From IMG/VR virus record IMGVR_UViG_3300027746_000006, positions 1 through 29,448 of that record: a DNA stretch of 29,448 nt; one strand, given 5' to 3'. Each line of letters opens with the position of its first letter. Within the stretch, counting starts at the first letter, position 1. Position numbers and translations under genes: made by a program. Below the pieces are notes generated by a model. The model ran no database searches, was not told the DNA's origin, and saw only the letters and a list, made by a program, of their open reading frames with translations. Source of the DNA: a virus. Shown here piece after piece: positions 16,342-23,271 of this stretch.

Positions 16342-16866
16342 ATGGCTTGTGAAAATTTAGAATCCATAGTTAAGTCGTGCGACAATAACAGTGGTGGGAT
16401 TTTCAAGGTATATATCAACCAACAAGATAACATCGATGAATTCACTTTGGACTCAGCTCCAAATACATGGACCATTGATAGTATCACTTTAGTTGGTGGT
16501 GGTGATTTATACACTGAATTTGAAATCCGCAGAAATACCGGAAGTTACACCGAAGATGCAGCAATTGACCTTGTCAATGGTAGCTCATATGTAACTGCAA
16601 CAATCAGCTTGATGTTCCACCGTAGAGACCAAGCGAAATCTCAAGCAATTAAAGTGCTTGGTGCAGGACAACAATACCTGAACGCAATCATCCAAGATGC
16701 GAATGGTAAATATTGGTACTTCCCATATTTACAATTGAGTGCAGTTGGTGAAGGTTCGGGAACTGCTCGTGCAGATGGTTCGAAATACTCAGTGACATTG
16801 ATCGCGGAGAATGATTTCCTTGCATACGAGGTTGACTCAACTATCATCGCAGCATTGATTGCTTAA
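16342..16866 (+). CDS. Major tail (tube) protein
   Basis: A 174-aa beta-rich protein directly after the capsid gene and before a terminator. It has FEIRRNTGSYTEDAAIDLVNGSSYVTATISLMFHRRD, the beta-strand pattern of tail tube proteins in Bacteroidota siphoviruses, and a second strand set ending in VTLIAENDFLAYEVDSTII. The segment DANGKYWYFPYLQLSAVGEGSG is typical of tube subunits. Preceded by an A-rich start region. It would polymerise around the tape measure protein. Separation by hairpins on both sides implies its own transcript level. Confidence 0.75.
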   Translation: MACENLESIVKSCDNNSGGIFKVYINQQDNIDEFTLDSAPNTWTIDSITLVGGGDLYTEFEIRRNTGSYTEDAAIDLVNGSSYVTATISLMFHRRDQAKSQAIKVLGAGQQYLNAIIQDANGKYWYFPYLQLSAVGEGSGTARADGSKYSVTLIAENDFLAYEVDSTIIAALIA

Positions 16867-16885
16867 TATTCTTAGAAAGAGAGAG

Positions 16886-16913
16886 AGCTCATCCATTCGG
16901 GTGGGCTTTTTTT
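16886..16913 (+). terminator. Intrinsic terminator after the tail tube gene
   Basis: AGCTCATCC (16886-16894) pairs with GGGTGGGCT (16899-16907) as a 9-bp stem with two G-T pairs and an ATTC loop, followed by a T7 run to 16913. This is a classic Rho-independent terminator. A new, possibly independent, start region (TATAATATAATAGT then ATG) follows for the next gene. Confidence 0.88.
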
Positions 16914-16948
16914 ATAAACATTTTTCTTACTTTTTATAATATAATAGT

Positions 16949-17293
16949 ATGATTTACATTGATAAAGGTGAGGTGAATTCAATTGTGCTGACTCTAACTG
17001 AGGTAAGCACTCTCTCGAATCCGTATTATTTGTTCGTTTTTGAGAATGAAATGGATACAACCGATGCTCCAATACTATTCACAACATTAGACACATCCAC
17101 TTGGAAGGAAAGATTCAACCTCTTCTTATTGGATGAACCTGTTGATGTTGTGTTGGTCAAAGGACAATACCGCTACTCAGTGTATGAATCAGCAATATAT
17201 CCACCAACATCTATCCAGGACACAACGGGAATCGTTATCGAAGAGGGCAGAATGGTTGTAAGTGGTGCAATACAAAATTCAATCTACGATTAA
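16949..17293 (+). CDS. Conserved structural-type protein (114 aa), function unknown
   Basis: A beta-rich protein: EVNSIVLTLTEVSTLSNPYYLFVFENEM, a DTSTWKERFNLFLL segment, and KGQYRYSVYESAIYPPTS near 75-92. Small beta-sandwich proteins of this kind recur in structural clusters of Bacteroidota phages. It lies between the tail tube terminator and the portal gene. An A/T-rich TATAATATAATAGT stretch, a variant of the TTAATATATA motif, precedes the ATG. No assigned role; a tail- or capsid-decorating protein is possible. Confidence 0.6.
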   Translation: MIYIDKGEVNSIVLTLTEVSTLSNPYYLFVFENEMDTTDAPILFTTLDTSTWKERFNLFLLDEPVDVVLVKGQYRYSVYESAIYPPTSIQDTTGIVIEEGRMVVSGAIQNSIYD

Positions 17294-17294
17294 C

Positions 17295-18608
17295 ATGGGA
17301 TTATTTGACCGATTTAGAACAACAAAAAACGAATCACCTGAAGTGGTGGAAGGATATCAATCCTTTTCAACTCCATTCCTCAAGATTGGTGCAGGGAATT
17401 TATCTCTTCCATATGTGAATGGGAGGCATCAAACAAGTGGATGGATTCCATTTGGTGAGGCTAATTTATTCCCTTCCATATTGAATCAGTTGGTGTACTC
17501 ATCACCTTTGCATGGTTCGATTGTGGATTACAAAACCAATGCAGTAATTGGTGGAGGGATTGAATTGAGAGCTACAACCTCAACACCTCAAGAGTTACTT
17601 GAATTGTACACCTTTGAAAAGAAATCTCGATTGAAAAAGACAGTTCGGATTACAACCGAACAATTGATTGTACATAATCGTGTTTACTTTAAATTGTACT
17701 TTGATGATAAGATGAAGCTCACTCGCATTGAGAACGTTTCACCGGACAAAGTGAGAAGAGGGCAAAATCCAAACAACTACTTTATTTGTGATGATTGGGC
17801 ATCAAGAATTGATGTTCGTGACATTCAAAGACATCATCCGACTTGCACTGATAAATGTCAACTATTTGTATATGAGGTTGAGTGTTTAGGTCAGGAGTGG
17901 TATCCATTGCCGAAATATTCCTCGGCACTTAATTTTGCATATCTCTCAGGCGAACTTTCGTACTTCGCAAAATCCAACATTCAGAACAGTGTTTTCCCTT
18001 CATTCGCGATGATGTTCCCTAAGCGACCGCAGTCGGAAGAGGAGAAAAACGTCTTGAGATCCACAATGGACAAGATGCGTGGAGCTCAAAATGCGGGAAG
18101 AGCTGTTGCATTTTTTTCAAATAGTCCTGAGCAGATGCCGAAGATTGAAAGCATTCCAATCAATCAAAATGATAAACTATTCCAGGAAGCATCAGGATTG
18201 AATACTGAGCAGATTTGTTTTGCTCACACAATAGATCCGATACTGATGGGAGTTCGCACAACCGGATCACTTGGAAGTGGTAGTGATATCAAACAAGCAT
18301 ATGTGATATTTGAAAAGAATGTTGTGATGCCATTACGGGACCAGGTGATGGATATCTTCAATGAGATACTTCGAATTGCTAAGGTATCCGCTGACTTCAC
18401 AATCAACAACTTCCAAATCATCAATGAAACAATCGTTGAGGTAGAGGGTGATGCATCCAAAACTCAAGACGCATTGAATGCTATGAGTCCATTGGTAGCG
18501 ACAAAGGTCCTCAACACAATGACAACTAACGAAGTTCGTGCATTAGCTGCCTTAGCACCGGTAGAAGGCGGTGATGTAGTTCCAACCTTGCAAACACCGA
18601 CCGCATAA
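17295..18608 (+). CDS. Portal protein
   Basis: 437 aa from ATG 17295, one base after the previous stop; an upstream GTG at 17262 in frame is less likely. It starts MGLFDRFRTTKN and has the portal-type segment GWIPFGEANLFPSILNQLVYSS followed by SIVDYKTNAVIGGGIELRA, long helical wing segments and a C-terminal crown-like helix (SKTQDALNAMSPLVATKVLN). It forms the dodecameric channel for DNA packaging and ejection. Here it follows the capsid gene, not the terminase, which is an uncommon order. The TAA stop overlaps the next ATG. Confidence 0.85.
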   Translation: MGLFDRFRTTKNESPEVVEGYQSFSTPFLKIGAGNLSLPYVNGRHQTSGWIPFGEANLFPSILNQLVYSSPLHGSIVDYKTNAVIGGGIELRATTSTPQELLELYTFEKKSRLKKTVRITTEQLIVHNRVYFKLYFDDKMKLTRIENVSPDKVRRGQNPNNYFICDDWASRIDVRDIQRHHPTCTDKCQLFVYEVECLGQEWYPLPKYSSALNFAYLSGELSYFAKSNIQNSVFPSFAMMFPKRPQSEEEKNVLRSTMDKMRGAQNAGRAVAFFSNSPEQMPKIESIPINQNDKLFQEASGLNTEQICFAHTIDPILMGVRTTGSLGSGSDIKQAYVIFEKNVVMPLRDQVMDIFNEILRIAKVSADFTINNFQIINETIVEVEGDASKTQDALNAMSPLVATKVLNTMTTNEVRALAALAPVEGGDVVPTLQTPTA

Positions 18609-19174
18609 TGTTGTATTTTATAACCGAAACTTACCTCAAAACAAACACACCAATCACTGCCAATGTGGATGTGACTGATGTGACTCCATACATTGCTACT
18701 CAAGCACAATTGAGAGTGATGCCAATATTGGGAACAGTCTTTTATGAGGACTTATTGACCAAGTACAATGCTCAAACATTGAATCCTGATGAGGAAGCTC
18801 TTGTTCTATTCATTCAACCGGTGATTGCTTGGCGTTCAGCTGAGGATGCAATCTTCGGATTGACCTACCAATTGAAAAACAAAGGACTTCAAACGCAGTT
18901 CGGTGATAACTCATCGAGTGTATCGCGTTCAGAGGTTGCATTCGGCATGGAACACTATGCTCAGAAAGCATCATTCTTTGAGATGAGATTGATTCGGTAC
19001 CTGGTAAAAAACAAAGCGGAGTTTCCTATCTTCACATCCCATGAGAATCGTGATACTGATTTGCGACCTCAGATTGATTGTCATATGTGTGTGGGAAATT
19101 GCTTCATGAACGGTACATGGACTTGCGGATATCCAACCGATAACGGTTATAACAATTCTATCTTGGTATTATGA
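18608..19174 (+). CDS. Head-tail connector-type protein (DUF6712-like)
   Basis: A 188-aa helical protein. LKTNTPITANVDVTDVTPYIATQAQLRVMPILGT is the entry pattern of small gp6-like connectors in Bacteroidota phages; residues 55-100 contain ALVLFIQPVIAWRSAEDAIFGL. The C-terminus (about 150-188) carries four cysteines, CHMCVGNC and TC near the end, suggesting a metal-binding or disulphide-linked tail. It sits between portal and holin. Call by context and pattern; the Cys cluster is an unusual addition. Confidence 0.6.
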   Translation: MLYFITETYLKTNTPITANVDVTDVTPYIATQAQLRVMPILGTVFYEDLLTKYNAQTLNPDEEALVLFIQPVIAWRSAEDAIFGLTYQLKNKGLQTQFGDNSSSVSRSEVAFGMEHYAQKASFFEMRLIRYLVKNKAEFPIFTSHENRDTDLRPQIDCHMCVGNCFMNGTWTCGYPTDNGYNNSILVL

Positions 19175-19596
19175 GGCAGAATGCGTTGATATTACTTGCA
19201 TCTTTTTGGGCGGTACTTTCTCCGGTCATGCCTATGATTTATTTAGCAATGTTAGCCATCACAATTGATACCTGCTTCGGCATTTGGCGATCAGTGAAAA
19301 AAGGAGGATGGAAAGCATTCCAATCTCGCAGATTATCAGACACAATCTCCAAGTCATTGCTTTACGGTGGAGCGATTATGTTTACCTTTCTGATTGAGAA
19401 GTACATCGCAGGGGATATCATAGCTCAGTTTATCTCAATTGAGCTGATAATGACCAAAGTATTCGCATTCTTTTGTGTGATGGTTGAGATTAAGTCCATC
19501 AACGAATCATATGAGAGTGTGACGGGAAAGAATGTACTCGCAGCTCTTCGCAAATTTATCACCAGGACCAAGACTAACTTAGACGAATTCAAATGA
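19171..19596 (+). CDS. Holin (phage_holin_4-like)
   Basis: A 141-aa membrane protein. It has three hydrophobic segments (about 6-36, 62-80, 88-107) and the family signature DTCFGIWRSVKKGGWKAFQSRRLSDTISKSLLYGG, then EIKSINESYESVTGKNVLAAL before a basic C-terminus. This matches the holin family found with GH108 endolysins. It would permeabilise the inner membrane to release the cytoplasmic endolysin. It overlaps neighbours by 4 bases on both sides. Confidence 0.85.
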   Translation: MRQNALILLASFWAVLSPVMPMIYLAMLAITIDTCFGIWRSVKKGGWKAFQSRRLSDTISKSLLYGGAIMFTFLIEKYIAGDIIAQFISIELIMTKVFAFFCVMVEIKSINESYESVTGKNVLAALRKFITRTKTNLDEFK

Positions 19597-20156
19597 CATT
19601 GATTGAAAAGTACGTTAAGTTCGTGAAGAAATGGGAAGGTGGATTGAGTCGTGATAAATCAGATTCAGCTTCATCCTATCCATGTCCAACACCATTCAAT
19701 GGCAAAACGGGATGGCATACAAACGCAGGAATCACGTTCAAAACTTTTGTATCTTTTTATGGTCCTGAAAACAATGAGAGATTCTTTGCAATGAGTTCAG
19801 AGGATTGGTTTAAAATATTTAAGAAAGGATATTGGGATGGTGTTAAAGGTGATTCATTTACGTCACAAAACATTGCAATATTTGTTACAGGAATGGCATG
19901 GGGAAGCGGAGCCAAACAGGCAATCAAATCACTTCAGACTGCAATCAATCACTGCGGTGTATATTGTGATGTTGATGGAGTAATTGGAATGAAAACAATT
20001 AACGCAGCCAATTCAATTGAGCCGAGAGTATTGTTTGATGCCTTAACGAATGAGAGAGAAAGATTCTTTTATGCTATTGGAGTGGGAAAAAATGCTAAAT
20101 TTATCAACGGATGGATCAATCGACTAAACGACTACCGAAAAACCTTCAGACCTTAA
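19593..20156 (+). CDS. Endolysin, glycoside hydrolase 108 lysozyme
   Basis: A 187-aa soluble peptidoglycan hydrolase. The N-terminal catalytic domain starts with KYVKFVKKWEGGLSRD, holding the EGG motif with catalytic Glu15, then GWHTNAGITFKTF. The C-terminal part (about 95-187) contains the peptidoglycan-binding-3-type repeats (KSLQTAINHCGVYCDVDGV, IGMKTINAANSI). No signal peptide, so release depends on the holin. It overlaps the holin by 4 bases and the spanin-like gene by 46 bases. Confidence 0.92.
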   Translation: MTLIEKYVKFVKKWEGGLSRDKSDSASSYPCPTPFNGKTGWHTNAGITFKTFVSFYGPENNERFFAMSSEDWFKIFKKGYWDGVKGDSFTSQNIAIFVTGMAWGSGAKQAIKSLQTAINHCGVYCDVDGVIGMKTINAANSIEPRVLFDALTNERERFFYAIGVGKNAKFINGWINRLNDYRKTFRP

Positions 20157-20581
20157 TACTCATTAGTGTATTATTGGTATCGTGTTCAGCAGAGCACCAT
20201 CTAAACAAGGCAATCAAAAAAGGATATAAATGTGAGGAGGTATCCGATACCATCCGCATCACTTCAGTTGATTCCTTCCCGGTGATTGTCAACGATACTA
20301 TCGTTTGGCAGAAGTATATCACTCAAAAGGATACTGTTGTAATGTGGCACACGCAGTATGTTCCCATGACGAAATGGGAGAAAAAAATCCAATATAAGTA
20401 CAAAGTAAAGTACATCAAAGCGGAAGCTCAAAAGGTTAAGTATCAAAATAAATACATCACAAAGACAAAAATCAATTGGTTTATTGTAATATTGGCATTC
20501 ATTATTGGGTTCCTTGTTAGGTTGACCTTGAGTGAAACCTTCAGGAGTAGGTTACAACTTCTCACTAAACTATTCAAATGA
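20111..20581 (+). CDS. Lipoprotein with C-terminal membrane anchor, candidate unimolecular spanin
   Basis: A 156-aa protein with a lipoprotein signal (KRLPKNLQTLILISVLLVSC; lipobox LVSC with Cys25), a periplasmic beta/helical region rich in DTI/DTV motifs (about 50-80) and a Tyr/Lys-rich coiled segment (about 88-118). A C-terminal transmembrane segment follows (122-141, INWFIVILAFIIGFLVRLTL), then a basic tail. Outer-membrane lipid at one end and inner-membrane helix at the other is the architecture of u-spanins, which fuse the two membranes in the last step of lysis. The gene follows holin and endolysin with overlaps on both sides. Not recognised by sequence, only by layout. Confidence 0.7.
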   Translation: MDQSTKRLPKNLQTLILISVLLVSCSAEHHLNKAIKKGYKCEEVSDTIRITSVDSFPVIVNDTIVWQKYITQKDTVVMWHTQYVPMTKWEKKIQYKYKVKYIKAEAQKVKYQNKYITKTKINWFIVILAFIIGFLVRLTLSETFRSRLQLLTKLFK

Positions 20582-21615
20582 ATAAACAAACGAGATTCAG
20601 ATTACAAGAAGATGAGATTGAAATTTTAGAATCTTACAGGGCAATCAAACTTGAATCAAACGGATTAGGATTAGATGATAAGGATGTCAAACATGGATGG
20701 ATTAAAAACAAACACGCATCCTTATTCTTTAAGAATCCAAACTTCAAAGAAACTGAGGAAACAAATTACAAGGAACTTCAGGAATCAATCATCCAGGACA
20801 TCAAGGATTTCAAACCTCAATATCCAACCATCTTCCGCAATCCATCAACCGAAGGACATTTATTGGTTATAGATCCTGCGGATATTCACATCGGTAAATT
20901 ATGCGATGCATTTGAAACGGGTGAAACGTACAACAATCAAATCGCAGTACAAAGAGTCAAAGAAGGGGTACAAGGAATACTTGATAAATGTACCGGATTC
21001 AACATTGATAAGATTCTATTCATTGGAGGGAATGATATCCTCCACATTGATACTCCGAAACGAACAACAACCGGAGGCACACCACAGGATACTGATGGGA
21101 TGTGGTATTCAAATTTCCTAATTGCCAAAAGATTGTACGTTGATATCCTTGAAACATTATTAGCGGTTGCAGATGTTCACTTCACATTCAATCCAAGCAA
21201 TCATGATTACACTCATGGATTCTTTTTGGCGGATGTCATCCAAACCTGGTTCAAAGATTCTGATAATATTACTTTTGATTGCAGCATCGCCCATCGCAAA
21301 GGATTCCTTTATGGGAAAAACTTAATCGGCACCACTCATGGGGATGGAGCAAAGCATGGTGATTTACCTTTATTGATGGCAACCGAGTTCCCTCACGAAT
21401 GGAGCTTATCAAAGCATCGATATGTGTACACTCACCACGTTCATCATAAGACATCCAAAGATTACATTGGAGTAACGGTTGAAAGTTTACGATCACCTTC
21501 AGCTTGTGACTCATGGCACCACATAAAAGGATTCCAACATTCCCCCCAGGCGGTTGAAGGATTTTTGCATCACAAAGAATTCGGTCAAGTTTGTAGAATA
21601 TCTCATTTGTTTTAG
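20578..21615 (+). CDS. Calcineurin-like metallophosphoesterase
   Basis: A 345-aa protein with the metallophosphoesterase motifs in order: DIHIG (about 103-107), FIGGNDIL (about 148-155), NPSNHDY (about 203-209, the GNHD-type motif), GTTHGDGAKHG (about 249-259) and THHVHH (about 280-285). It resembles DNA repair exonuclease-type phosphoesterases and other phage phosphoesterases. The N-terminal ~85 residues (HGWIKNKHASLFFKNPNF) form a separate helical part. It overlaps the u-spanin-like gene by 4 bases and ends the forward late block before a terminator. Substrate unknown; nuclease, phosphodiesterase or signal-nucleotide hydrolysis is possible. Confidence 0.8.
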   Translation: MNKQTRFRLQEDEIEILESYRAIKLESNGLGLDDKDVKHGWIKNKHASLFFKNPNFKETEETNYKELQESIIQDIKDFKPQYPTIFRNPSTEGHLLVIDPADIHIGKLCDAFETGETYNNQIAVQRVKEGVQGILDKCTGFNIDKILFIGGNDILHIDTPKRTTTGGTPQDTDGMWYSNFLIAKRLYVDILETLLAVADVHFTFNPSNHDYTHGFFLADVIQTWFKDSDNITFDCSIAHRKGFLYGKNLIGTTHGDGAKHGDLPLLMATEFPHEWSLSKHRYVYTHHVHHKTSKDYIGVTVESLRSPSACDSWHHIKGFQHSPQAVEGFLHHKEFGQVCRISHLF

Positions 21616-21646
21616 TATATTTACAACTCATTAGCGTGTGTAATTG

Positions 21647-21675
21647 GGGGTATCGGAAACGGTACCTCTTTTTTT
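21647..21675 (+). terminator. Strong intrinsic terminator with GNRA loop
   Basis: A 9-bp stem, GGGGTATCG (21647-21655) with CGGTACCTC (21660-21668), two G-T pairs, a GAAA tetraloop and a T7 run to 21675. It lies 31 bases after the phosphoesterase stop and closes the late region, insulating the control region that follows. Confidence 0.9.
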
Positions 21676-21752
21676 GTCCCTAATTTATCAAGTTTACGGG
21701 ACTAATAACTTGACAAACATTTGCCAATATTTGCATTTAGTGTCTTTTGTAT

Positions 21753-21788
21753 ATACGCATTGATACGAATTGATACGTAAAATATACG
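21753..21788 (+). repeat. Phased ATACG repeats
   Basis: ATACG starts at 21753, 21763, 21773 and 21784, that is, at 10, 10 and 11 bases, close to one helix turn. Two copies are part of a longer ATTGATACG repeat (21759 and 21769). Related TTACG elements occur at 21802 and 21844. The spacing suggests cooperative binding by a protein on one face of the DNA. The last repeat is also the left arm of the first dyad. Confidence 0.55.
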
Positions 21789-21904
21789 CAATCGGGTATA
21801 GTTACGTGAATTTCACCTTGATTAAGTAGTTTTCACGTATAATTTACGTACCCCATCGGGTACAAAATAACCCATTTCCCATACATGAATACCCCATCGG
21901 GTAT
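21784..21904. promoter_or_regulatory. Three 16-bp dyads with a CATC-type centre (operator array)
   Basis: Dyad 1 (21784-21799) is ATACGC-AATC-GGGTAT, with one mismatch between arms. Dyad 2 (21848-21863) is GTACCC-CATC-GGGTAC and dyad 3 (21889-21904) is ATACCC-CATC-GGGTAT, both perfect. Centre-to-centre distances are 64 and 41 bases, the latter near four helix turns. They lie 50-170 bases before the -33 element at 21954. The simplest reading is binding sites of a dimeric regulator, perhaps one of the phage HTH proteins. Confidence 0.6.
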
Positions 21905-21953
21905 AGCATTCACGATTTATTTTGTTGAAAACTGAAAAAAAAGTTAAAAAAGT

Positions 21954-21983
21954 TTTGCATTTATGAAACATTTAATATCTTTG
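21954..21983 (+). promoter_or_regulatory. Early promoter, Bacteroidota type (TTTG-N18-TATCTTTG)
   Basis: TTTG at 21954-21957 and TATCTTTG at 21976-21983, spaced by 18 bases, fit the Bacteroidota consensus TTTG-N17-21-TAnnTTTG closely. The start would be near 21988, giving a leader of about 20 bases before the ATG at 22010. This would be the main promoter of the early operon 22010-23672. Confidence 0.82.
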
Positions 21984-22009
21984 TGGAGTAAACAATTAAA
22001 AACAACGCA

Positions 22010-22177
22010 ATGAAAAAACAAGAAATGATTGATTTTATTATCCAGGAGGAGAAAAGATTATGGGATGCAGTGCAACGTTCAATGGACTTATTAGGAGTTG
22101 ATGATGAGGTGACTCAATCAGCGGTGACACGTTGGTCAGTTATGAATGATTTAAAAATAAAACTACAAATCAAATGA
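22010..22177 (+). CDS. First early-operon gene, 55-aa protein
   Basis: Begins about 20 bases after the predicted transcription start and ends in an ATGA overlap with the next gene. The product MKKQEMIDFIIQEEKRLWDA... is a charged helical protein; no domain recognised. As the first gene of the early transcript it is a candidate for host take-over or regulation, which is inference from position. An A-rich AAACAACGCA precedes the ATG, the usual initiation context here. Confidence 0.72.
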   Translation: MKKQEMIDFIIQEEKRLWDAVQRSMDLLGVDDEVTQSAVTRWSVMNDLKIKLQIK

Positions 22178-22377
22178 AAGCACTAAACGAAAATCAAAAG
22201 GACATTATCGGGACAATATTCGCTTTGTCTTTGTTTTGGATTGTGATGGGTTATTTTATCTCAACGCAACCAACGTACATGAATACGGAGAAAGCTCCGC
22301 AAATCGAAGGAAAACACGTTCAATCAAAGGTATTGGATGCATACGGAGAACTAATAACTAAACACACGCAAAAATGA
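22174..22377 (+). CDS. Small single-span membrane protein (67 aa)
   Basis: Residues about 10-30 form one hydrophobic helix (IIGTIFALSLFWIVMGYFI); the rest is a polar C-terminal tail with a KHVQSKVLDAYGELITKH helix. It overlaps both neighbours by 4 bases. Early small membrane proteins of phages often act on host envelope or exclude other phages, but nothing here decides the role. Confidence 0.7.
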   Translation: MKALNENQKDIIGTIFALSLFWIVMGYFISTQPTYMNTEKAPQIEGKHVQSKVLDAYGELITKHTQK

Positions 22378-22727
22378 ATTGGAAAAAAGAGATTGATCGC
22401 ATTGATTTAGACTTGATGGAGGTCGACCATTGCTCAATGATTGCATACTACAAAATTGGAGATACATACTTCCAAGTAAACATCGAGTATTGGAAAAACA
22501 ATTATGATTTCAGAAGTTGCAAGTATGATATTGACATCCATATGAAGGATGGAGTATGGTGGACTGATGAAGATACAACCGATAAGGTGATGGAGTTCGG
22601 TCCAGGATACAAAGATTGGATGTTGTGCATGATTGAATGGTTGATGGATGAAAGAGAGTTCCTAAGTGATTACACTTGGGGAAATGATAGTGATAACGAT
22701 GTTGATTGGAGTGAATATGGTATTTAG
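22374..22727 (+). CDS. Acidic hypothetical protein (117 aa)
   Basis: An acidic, Trp-rich protein (ending WGNDSDNDVDWSEYGI) with alternating charged and aromatic strands: IAYYKIGDTYFQVNIEYWKNN, then KYDIDIHMKDGVWWTDED. Strongly acidic early proteins of this size can be DNA mimics or inhibitors of host enzymes; that is a guess from composition. No family recognised. Starts in an ATGA overlap. Confidence 0.6.
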   Translation: MNWKKEIDRIDLDLMEVDHCSMIAYYKIGDTYFQVNIEYWKNNYDFRSCKYDIDIHMKDGVWWTDEDTTDKVMEFGPGYKDWMLCMIEWLMDEREFLSDYTWGNDSDNDVDWSEYGI

Positions 22728-22845
22728 ACTACAAAGGATGAAAAGGTTTTGGACAACCAAATCATCACACGAACACATTAGAGGTACATTCAATGAGGAA
22801 TTGTACAAACGAATTTGTCAAATTAAATTTAATCAGACGTTATGA
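22717..22845 (+). CDS. 42-aa basic micro-protein
   Basis: Starts inside the end of the previous gene (11-base overlap) and ends ATGA with the next start. The product is basic and helical (MVFRLQRMKRFWTTKSSH..., ending IKFNQTL). It explains a stretch that otherwise looks empty and continues the chain of overlapping genes. Function unknown. Confidence 0.5.
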   Translation: MVFRLQRMKRFWTTKSSHEHIRGTFNEELYKRICQIKFNQTL

Positions 22846-22955
22846 GCTACAAAAGAAAAGAAAACTACGAAGCATCAATGCTTGGAATCGTGGTAAGTTT
22901 AGTAATCGCAGCAGTATTAATCATATTTTATTTAATCACGTTATGTATAAATTAA
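22842..22955 (+). CDS. 37-aa single-span membrane micro-protein
   Basis: ATG at 22842 overlaps the previous TGA. The product has a basic/charged N-terminus (MSYKRKENYE) and then one hydrophobic helix from about 13 to 35 (MLGIVVSLVIAAVLIIFYLI). Coherence of the hydrophobic run and the ATGA overlap support a real gene. Topology by the positive-inside rule would put the N-terminus in the cytoplasm. Function unknown; possibilities include a membrane modulator or superinfection factor. Confidence 0.6.
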   Translation: MSYKRKENYEASMLGIVVSLVIAAVLIIFYLITLCIN

Positions 22956-23086
22956 GTTACTATTCGGGAAGTTCAATCATTCAGTCCTGGACATTTCCAT
23001 CCAAAGCACTGTGCTATTGGAAAAAATCGGAGCTCTTGAATCAAGGGTTGTGTGTGGTTGGTAAGTTTAAAGTTGAGCCGGTATGA
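22943..23086 (+). CDS. 47-aa micro-protein
   Basis: The reading frame is open further upstream (to 22793), but that part duplicates the two overlapping micro-genes and reads as an unstructured basic shadow, so the ATG at 22943 is the likelier start (13-base overlap). The product, with YSGSSIIQSWTFPS and ending GKFKVEPV, is short and beta-like. The stop overlaps the next start. No domain recognised. Confidence 0.5.
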   Translation: MYKLSYYSGSSIIQSWTFPSKALCYWKKSELLNQGLCVVGKFKVEPV

Positions 23087-23271
23087 ATCAGCATCGAATC
23101 ATGCGAGTGATCAAGCTCATTGATTTCCTAAAAGAGAAACCTCGACACATCTACACGATGGCAAGATATCTCGGAATCAGCGAGAGATCAGTGTATAGAT
23201 ACCTCAAGATGTATGAGCAATTAGGATACCAGGTGGAGAGAGATATTAATAAGAAATACTTTATAAGATGA
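23083..23271 (+). CDS. Small HTH DNA-binding protein (DeoR/HTH_11-like)
   Basis: A 62-aa winged-helix-type domain: IKLIDFLKEKPRHIYTMARYL, then GISERSVYRYLKMYEQLGY as the recognition helix, and a wing-like end VERDINKKYFIR. This is the N-terminal DNA-binding part of DeoR/WYL-type regulators with no ligand-binding domain. Located just before the DnaA-like gene and between the two control regions, it is a candidate binder of the dyads or repeats. Overlaps both neighbours by 4 bases. Confidence 0.75.
   Translation: MNQHRIMRVIKLIDFLKEKPRHIYTMARYLGISERSVYRYLKMYEQLGYQVERDINKKYFIR

Larger units (their letters stand above)
21676..22009. other. Control region between the late terminator and the early operon
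   Basis: A 334-base stretch with no credible gene. It holds, in order, a 7-bp inverted repeat TCAAGTT/AACTTGA (21688-21713), phased ATACG repeats (21753-21788), an inverted repeat TACGTGAA (21803-21810) with TTCACGTA (21832-21839), three 16-bp dyads with arms like TACCC/GGGTA, and a Bacteroidota-type promoter at 21954. It probably combines operator and perhaps origin functions. Confidence 0.75.

Noticed and set aside
21584-21675. A small RNA with promoter TTTG...TATATTTA and the terminator at 21647
   Set aside because: The two promoter elements are 22 bases apart and the -7 element lacks the final G; the terminator is explained by the end of the phosphoesterase gene.
22793-23086. A 97-codon frame as one gene
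   Set aside because: Its first 50 codons coincide with two better, overlapping micro-genes (22717-22845 and 22842-22955) with a coherent membrane helix; only the part from 22943 is kept.
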